A stretch of 64,000 bases of DNA from Otatea glauca. Lineage: Eukaryota; Streptophyta; Magnoliopsida; Poales; Poaceae. The DNA is taken from positions 64,951,524 through 65,015,523 of the forward strand of contig CM070722.1 in assembly GCA_036346275.1 (NCBI GenBank). Reading direction: 5' to 3'. The notes beneath the pieces were generated by a model that did no database searches, was not told where the DNA came from, and was given only the letters and a program-made list of their open reading frames with translations. This document shows positions 59,100 through 64,000 of this stretch, in pieces. Every line of letters begins with the position of its first letter. The first letter of the stretch is position 1. The position numbers were made by a program, and so were the translations under genes.

Positions 59100-60547
59100 T
59101 CTCTCCATTAATTAGACCATGTATATGAGTATATCACTCTTAGGGTAAATACAATAAAATCACGTCAACTTACTATTAACGTGTGTGTATATGTATACAC
59201 ATCAGTTTTGTACTATGTAGAATAAGTAGAGAATGGTAGAGTACCTTATCATTACTACAGTCCCTCCACAAGAGTGGTAACCTTATATGTATATTAATTA
59301 GATTAGGGTGAGCCTTGTGCACCCAAATAGGATCAATGAGTGGCTGCCATCACACGTGTCATAATGCACTAGAGGGTAGCGGGCCCTTGTTCGACTACAA
59401 CGGCTTAACTTAAGCTGGGTAGAGGTTTACTGTATATGGATAATTGGGAAAGGTTTTCTATCCTAATTAAAGGATTGTTGTGGGTAAAATACTGCATCTT
59501 TATACAGAGTAGAATGTGAATATTCGCTCCCGCTTCTTGGATTAGAAGGTATGTTCGTGGTAAGAAAGGAAGCCTACAGGAGTTTCTGGCCCACGATGCG
59601 AGTGAAAAGTAGATTTCTAATGTATATAAGTATTTTGCAACTTCCTTTCGTTGATAACAAAACTATAAATTTTGATTATTGATGATAGTAGTTTTGTATG
59701 TATGACATATCATCACTTTATACTATAAAGTTTGTTGAGTACGAAAGTCACCCTTGCTATTAACCCTCCTTTGTTTAGAAACGATAATGATTGAGCACTC
59801 GGGGATGAGGCTAAATAGCAATCTGTTGGGAGTGCTGCACCACAAATATGGAGGACGCTACCTTCAATACGAGTTTCTTAGCTCAAAAGCAACCCAATCT
59901 ATATTTCAACTATACATCGCTAACTAATACTTCCTCCTCCGTCCAAGTTTATAAATCGTATTTCATCTAAACACGTAGACCAGAAAAATATTAAAAATAA
60001 CTAAATTACCCTAATTATTAATCACTAAGCACTATATTCAATGCATGTATGTAAAGAATATAAAGTAAATGTAAATATTTATTAGGGGTATAGAGAAAAC
60101 ATCATAATAATTTTGCATTGGAATATAAAATATAGCCTCTCTCTATGTATATATGAACAAAATCATTCAAAAAAAATACGCGACGGAGGGGGTACTCTGT
60201 TGCAATACTCTGATAAAACCATTACAGGAGGAAACATGGCTTTTAGGGTAATGATCCGTGATATGTGACGTCACAGGTCGCCACAGCTAGCAATCGAATT
60301 ACTGCCACAAAAAAATGCAAAGCCTTAATGCAAACATTTGGCATTCCATCATAATCTGTCAAATTATTATCATAGGGTGCCGTCTGTATCATAGCTAGCA
60401 GAATGGTGGCTGAAACATCTTCGGATCAAGCAACCAACTGCAACATTGCTAAACGCACGACACACTTCAAGGTAGCTTGTAACAACCACACAGTGGAGCG
60501 CAACACAGATAGGTAGATGGTTTGGCATTACAGATGGGTAACCAGAC
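59100..60547. other. Intergenic region downstream of TMA7
   Basis: Apart from a Stowaway element at 59930-60192, this is AT-rich sequence with no recognised gene. Confidence 0.5.
59930..60192. mobile_element. Stowaway-like MITE
   Basis: Ends CTTCCTCCTCCGTCC and (reverse) CCCCCTCCGTCGCG enclose 263 bp flanked by TA. The interior is AT-rich and non-coding. Confidence 0.7.
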
Positions 60548-62292
60548 TCATTTCTTTCCACTTTTCTTGAGACCAGAGCCTCCCAATGCACCTTTCTGTC
60601 CCGCCTTGGCCTTCAGCTCCTTCAGTGCCTGTCCGTGAAGAAAATCATAAAGATCATGTCAGCAAATAAGAAGCCCAGCTAAGCAGAACAGAAAGAATTA
60701 CCATATAACTTTGGCTACTGGTGTTACCTTTTCCTCCTCTTTCTTCTTCTGCAAATACGAAAGATCACTCTGCAAAGGAAGAGGAAATCAAAACTATGCC
60801 AAATGTAGACCAATTGTAAATGATCACTGCAGTTAATCATATTATCCCTTTTATTATCTATGCACTAATTTTCAAAATAAAGAACCACTGTTTCAGAAGA
60901 GACAATATAAAAAATTCAGAAGAACTATCAAAATATTGCACCCTCCCAAACCACTTGTTAAACCAAATATGTACTTGCCACAACATCTTAAATTGGCCAA
61001 ATAACATACAAAATGCTAATCGGAATTCAGGTTTGCTTGATTCAAATTGGAATAGACAGCCACATTTACTTTCATCACACTGTTCCTTCCCTGTTATCAC
61101 ATATGCCTTTTGGATTTAGATTTGCAATGACTTTTATTGCCTTATTGGCATCACCTGGCGCCACTGTAGTTTATGTTTCAAGAGAAAGCTGGTAGAATTG
61201 GAGTATCAAGTAAGTAACACAATGGATAGTTCAAACTAATCAAAACCAGAAACCTAAAGGCTCATACAAAGTAATACAACTCCCTAAGGCTCAAAATTAA
61301 GACCCATACAAGGAATTTTAACCCCAACGAACTTTCTTCCAGCCAGATTACATTTATGACATAGAAGAATCCTAATAAGCCAAGCAAACAGCTCCCTACT
61401 TGAGGATTTACTCCAAATCCTACTTAACATATTCACCTTGGACAAGCAAGATCATAGGCTAATTGGGTAAGTTGCCAAACTACACCAGCGAGATTAGACA
61501 AGTTAAGTTATCAAACACATAATTCATAACCATGAAAGAAAAGACACCCATGCATAACAATAATACAATATAACATCATACATGCTTTCAGATTGTTTGT
61601 TGCATGCTTGCAAAATTGTGCATTCAGCATTTCAGTTATCGCTTCGTCAGGGTACAAACCACTGGACAGAAAGAAATTTTTGCTGGAAATCAGAGTTTCA
61701 AGCAGCCTATGGGCGTGTCAACCAAACAAGTTTTTTTACCCAAAAACAAATTACAAGTTAAACATTATCATGACCATTTGAAGTTTTCATTATTTCAAAG
61801 ATTAATTTAAAAACATACCATAAACCACCAGAGAGAACTGAATATAAGCAAATATTGAAAGATGCTCTCAACCAATAACCTGTCTCATCATTAATCCATA
61901 ATTTTCACACAAGACTCTCATCCAGTATAATCGGCACAGACGCACAGAACTTCGCCAAAATTTCCATTCCCCTAAAGCATCGCTTATAAATCAATCACCA
62001 AACACGAACTGATCTACAGAAGAGTGGCCTAAACAGTCAAAACATAGGCATACAGCAGGCGCAGATCGCTAATCCGGGCAACGAATCGAATCGGGAGCAA
62101 AGGTCAAAGCATAACAACACACCTCGTCATACTCCTTCTTCTCGGCCTTGGGAGCCTTCAGCGGCTTGGCCTTCCCTCCTGCAAAATCACCCCGAAATCA
62201 AAACGTCAGAAACCGCAACGATCGATCGGCACTAAGCATCATCAGCAAGACCTCACAGGAATCAACCGGAAGCACAAACCTTGTTTCGACAT
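60548..62292 (-). CDS. TMA7: Translation machinery-associated protein 7 (TMA7)
   Basis: Four exons on the minus strand, 62292-62280, 62178-62123, 60769-60728 and 60628-60548, join in frame through GT-AG introns to a 63-residue, very Lys-rich protein. It starts MSKQGGKAKPLKAPKAEKK and ends GGSGLKKSGKK, the conserved termini of TMA7/CCDC72, a small ribosome-associated protein conserved from yeast to animals and plants (about 64 residues). The middle is a charged helix (QKKKEEEKALKELKAK). Intron 2 is 1.35 kb and empty of recognised elements. The gene looks intact. Confidence 0.88.
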
Positions 62293-62470
62293 GGCTGATG
62301 GGATCGGCGGGCCGATGGAGGATTGGAGGAAGCAGGACGGAAACCCTAGCTCGCGCCACGACGAGGAGGAAGAAGGGGAAAATTGCGAGGAAACGATCGA
62401 GAAGACGCGAGGGGCGCATACAGAGTAGACGACATGGCAATCTTAACCCCACGCACCCTCCTAACAGAGA

Positions 62471-62480
62471 TAGATATATT
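62471..62480 (-). promoter_or_regulatory. Possible TATA element of TMA7
   Basis: On the minus strand AATATATCTA lies ~180 bp upstream of the TMA7 start codon. The hAT-like element at 62625 begins ~145 bp further upstream, so it may bound the promoter. Confidence 0.3.
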
Positions 62481-62624
62481 CCTCTTTAGTTATCTATTGG
62501 TATATTTACGAGATTAAACTTTGCTCAACGAACAGGTATAAGTATGGGAGAGTACCTCCCATACCTGCTCTGCTCGATTAATTGCCATCTTCTAATGACA
62601 TGTGGGCTACTCACCAGTTGGCAT

Positions 62625-63981
62625 CAATGTTTGAAATCTCGTTTTCGGTTGACATCTTAGGTGGGCGAAATCTGAAATTTCGTCGAGATCTCGGAATTTC
62701 GGACAAATACGGGACGAAATACAAAACCAAAATTCAAATCCGCTTTTTTTCCAATCGAGGTTTCCAAGATTTCGCCGAGAAATACCGAGATTACGGTAAA
62801 ATTAAACCGAGCAAAAAAATAATGCAAAACAAGTTGAAAATTTTTAAAATATTTTTTGGATGGTTCTGACACATCACTAATATTCTCATAAAAATTTTAG
62901 ATGAAGATCAATTCTGGAGAATTTTTTAAAATTATGACAGTGGTACTGTCCTCATAAAAGGCTAACCGGCAAATTTGAACCGAATGAAAAATAGAACAAG
63001 CCATGTTATAATTTCTTTTTTAAAAAAAACTTTGGATAGTTCTGATGCATGATTAATGTTGCCATAAAATTTTTAGATGATAATCAAGCTTCAGAAATTT
63101 TAAAAAATTCTGACAGTATTACTGTTTTGATAAAAGCCTTACCCGTAAACTTCAATCGAATGAAAAATGGTTTAAACCACATTAGAAAATTTTGAAAATT
63201 TTTGTGGATTGTCTTGATGCATCATCAATGTTTTTATAAAGTTTTTAGATGATGATCAAGCTTCATGAATTTTCAAACATTCTGACAGTGCTACGTCCTG
63301 ATAAAAGCCTGATGATTAATACATATATTTGCTTGAGCAACCAAAAAAGATTTAGAATTTTTGAATATTTTAAAGAAGGGTGCTAAGGCAATACTTAAGT
63401 TCTCATAAAAATTTTGGATCATAATCACACTCCAATAAAAAAGTTTAAAAATTTTGAAAATTTTATATAATGGTTCTGGGGCAATTATTAAGCTCTCATA
63501 AAAAATTTGGATCAAATTACACTCGAGCAAATTTATAAAATTCTGACAAGGTTACTATCTCAGTTTTGTTCATTCAGTTTTTGATTTTTTTTAAAGATAA
63601 CAATTGAAGTTAAATTCTTTTAAAAAATTCTGTATGACCCTAGACTACTAAAGATGATATCATAAATTTTTTAGAGCATGATCAAGCTTGTACAATTTTA
63701 TAAAAATCTGACAGTGTTTCTGTCGAAATTATAAAATGTCTCAAAATTTTGGTTTTTCAACAAATTTCCATGGAAGATGACATTACTAAGGGTTATTGGG
63801 CCAAATCCGGTTAAAAAAAAGTCAAATTTCGGTAAAAAAAAATCCGAGATTTCGGCAAGATTTACCGAAATCTTCAATTTGAATTTTTTTTTATATAGCC
63901 AGGATTTTGAATCTCGTCCCATAACAAAATCCGAGATTTTATCGAGATTTAGTGAAAATTTCGCATGGATTTGTAACCTTG
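62625..63981. mobile_element. hAT-like non-autonomous element, copy 6
   Basis: It starts CAATGTTTGAAATCTCG and ends ATTTGTAACCTTG. Both ends have GAAATTTCG/GAGATCTCG subterminal blocks and the interior repeats the ~175 bp GATGATCAAGCTTC units of copies 1 and 4. The 8 bp flanks (GTTGGCAT and GTGTGGAC) no longer match well, so the boundaries are less certain. It lies upstream of TMA7. Confidence 0.6.
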
Positions 63982-64000
63982 GTGTGGACGGCGGTGTTGA

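Overview
The window is nuclear DNA of a grass (Poaceae), most likely Oryza or a close relative. The signs are GC-rich first exons beside AT-rich introns, GT-AG introns, Stowaway and Tourist miniature elements, a very small TRIM/SMART-type retroelement, and large nested LTR retrotransposons. Nothing bacterial, organellar or viral was seen. Gene functions are inferred from protein features I recognise by eye; no search was run.

Layout, left to right. 1-3.8 kb: intergenic and repeat-rich, with a Helitron-like terminus, a Tourist element, degenerate micro-repeats and one orphan exon-like segment. 3.9-6.9 kb (+): a three-exon GPI-anchored lipid-transfer protein gene with a complete TRIM in its second intron. 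8.0-17.4 kb (+): a long multi-exon copy of mitochondrial intermediate peptidase, broken by frameshifts and lacking the zinc-binding catalytic exons; its introns hold a ~1.1 kb Stowaway-like element, a hAT-like element and a MITE that itself contains a solo LTR. 17.4-20.5 kb: two hAT-like elements and a Tourist MITE. 20.6-26.8 kb (+): an apparently intact CDK-like (CKL/IBS1-type) kinase with a GC-AG first intron and a 3.6 kb third intron that contains a xyloglucan endotransglucosylase fragment. 27.6-27.9 kb (-): a DUF3511 gene. 28-36.9 kb: intergenic, with a Stowaway, two hAT-like elements and a 690 bp foldback element.

36.9-58.6 kb: one nested transposon complex. A decayed Ty1-copia element (TSD GTAGT) is split by a 14.6 kb Ty3-gypsy element of Tat type on the minus strand (TSD GTTCT) and again by a 1.37 kb solo LTR (TSD CTCTC). 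The gypsy element carries a 3' tandem array and a plus-strand antisense ORF region of Transposase_28 type with its own TATA box. Its sequence is unusual: CpG is abundant, CAG/CTG looks scarce, and its LTRs differ by many short indels, so consensus error is a serious possibility. 60.5-62.3 kb (-): an intact four-exon TMA7 gene, with another hAT-like element upstream to the window edge.

The four intact genes (LTPG, CDK-like kinase, DUF3511, TMA7) have separate roles and form no pathway or operon. The unusual content is the broken peptidase gene, the family of six hAT-like elements with subterminal repeat arrays, and the antisense gene inside the Tat element. I found no convincing new defence or metabolic system.
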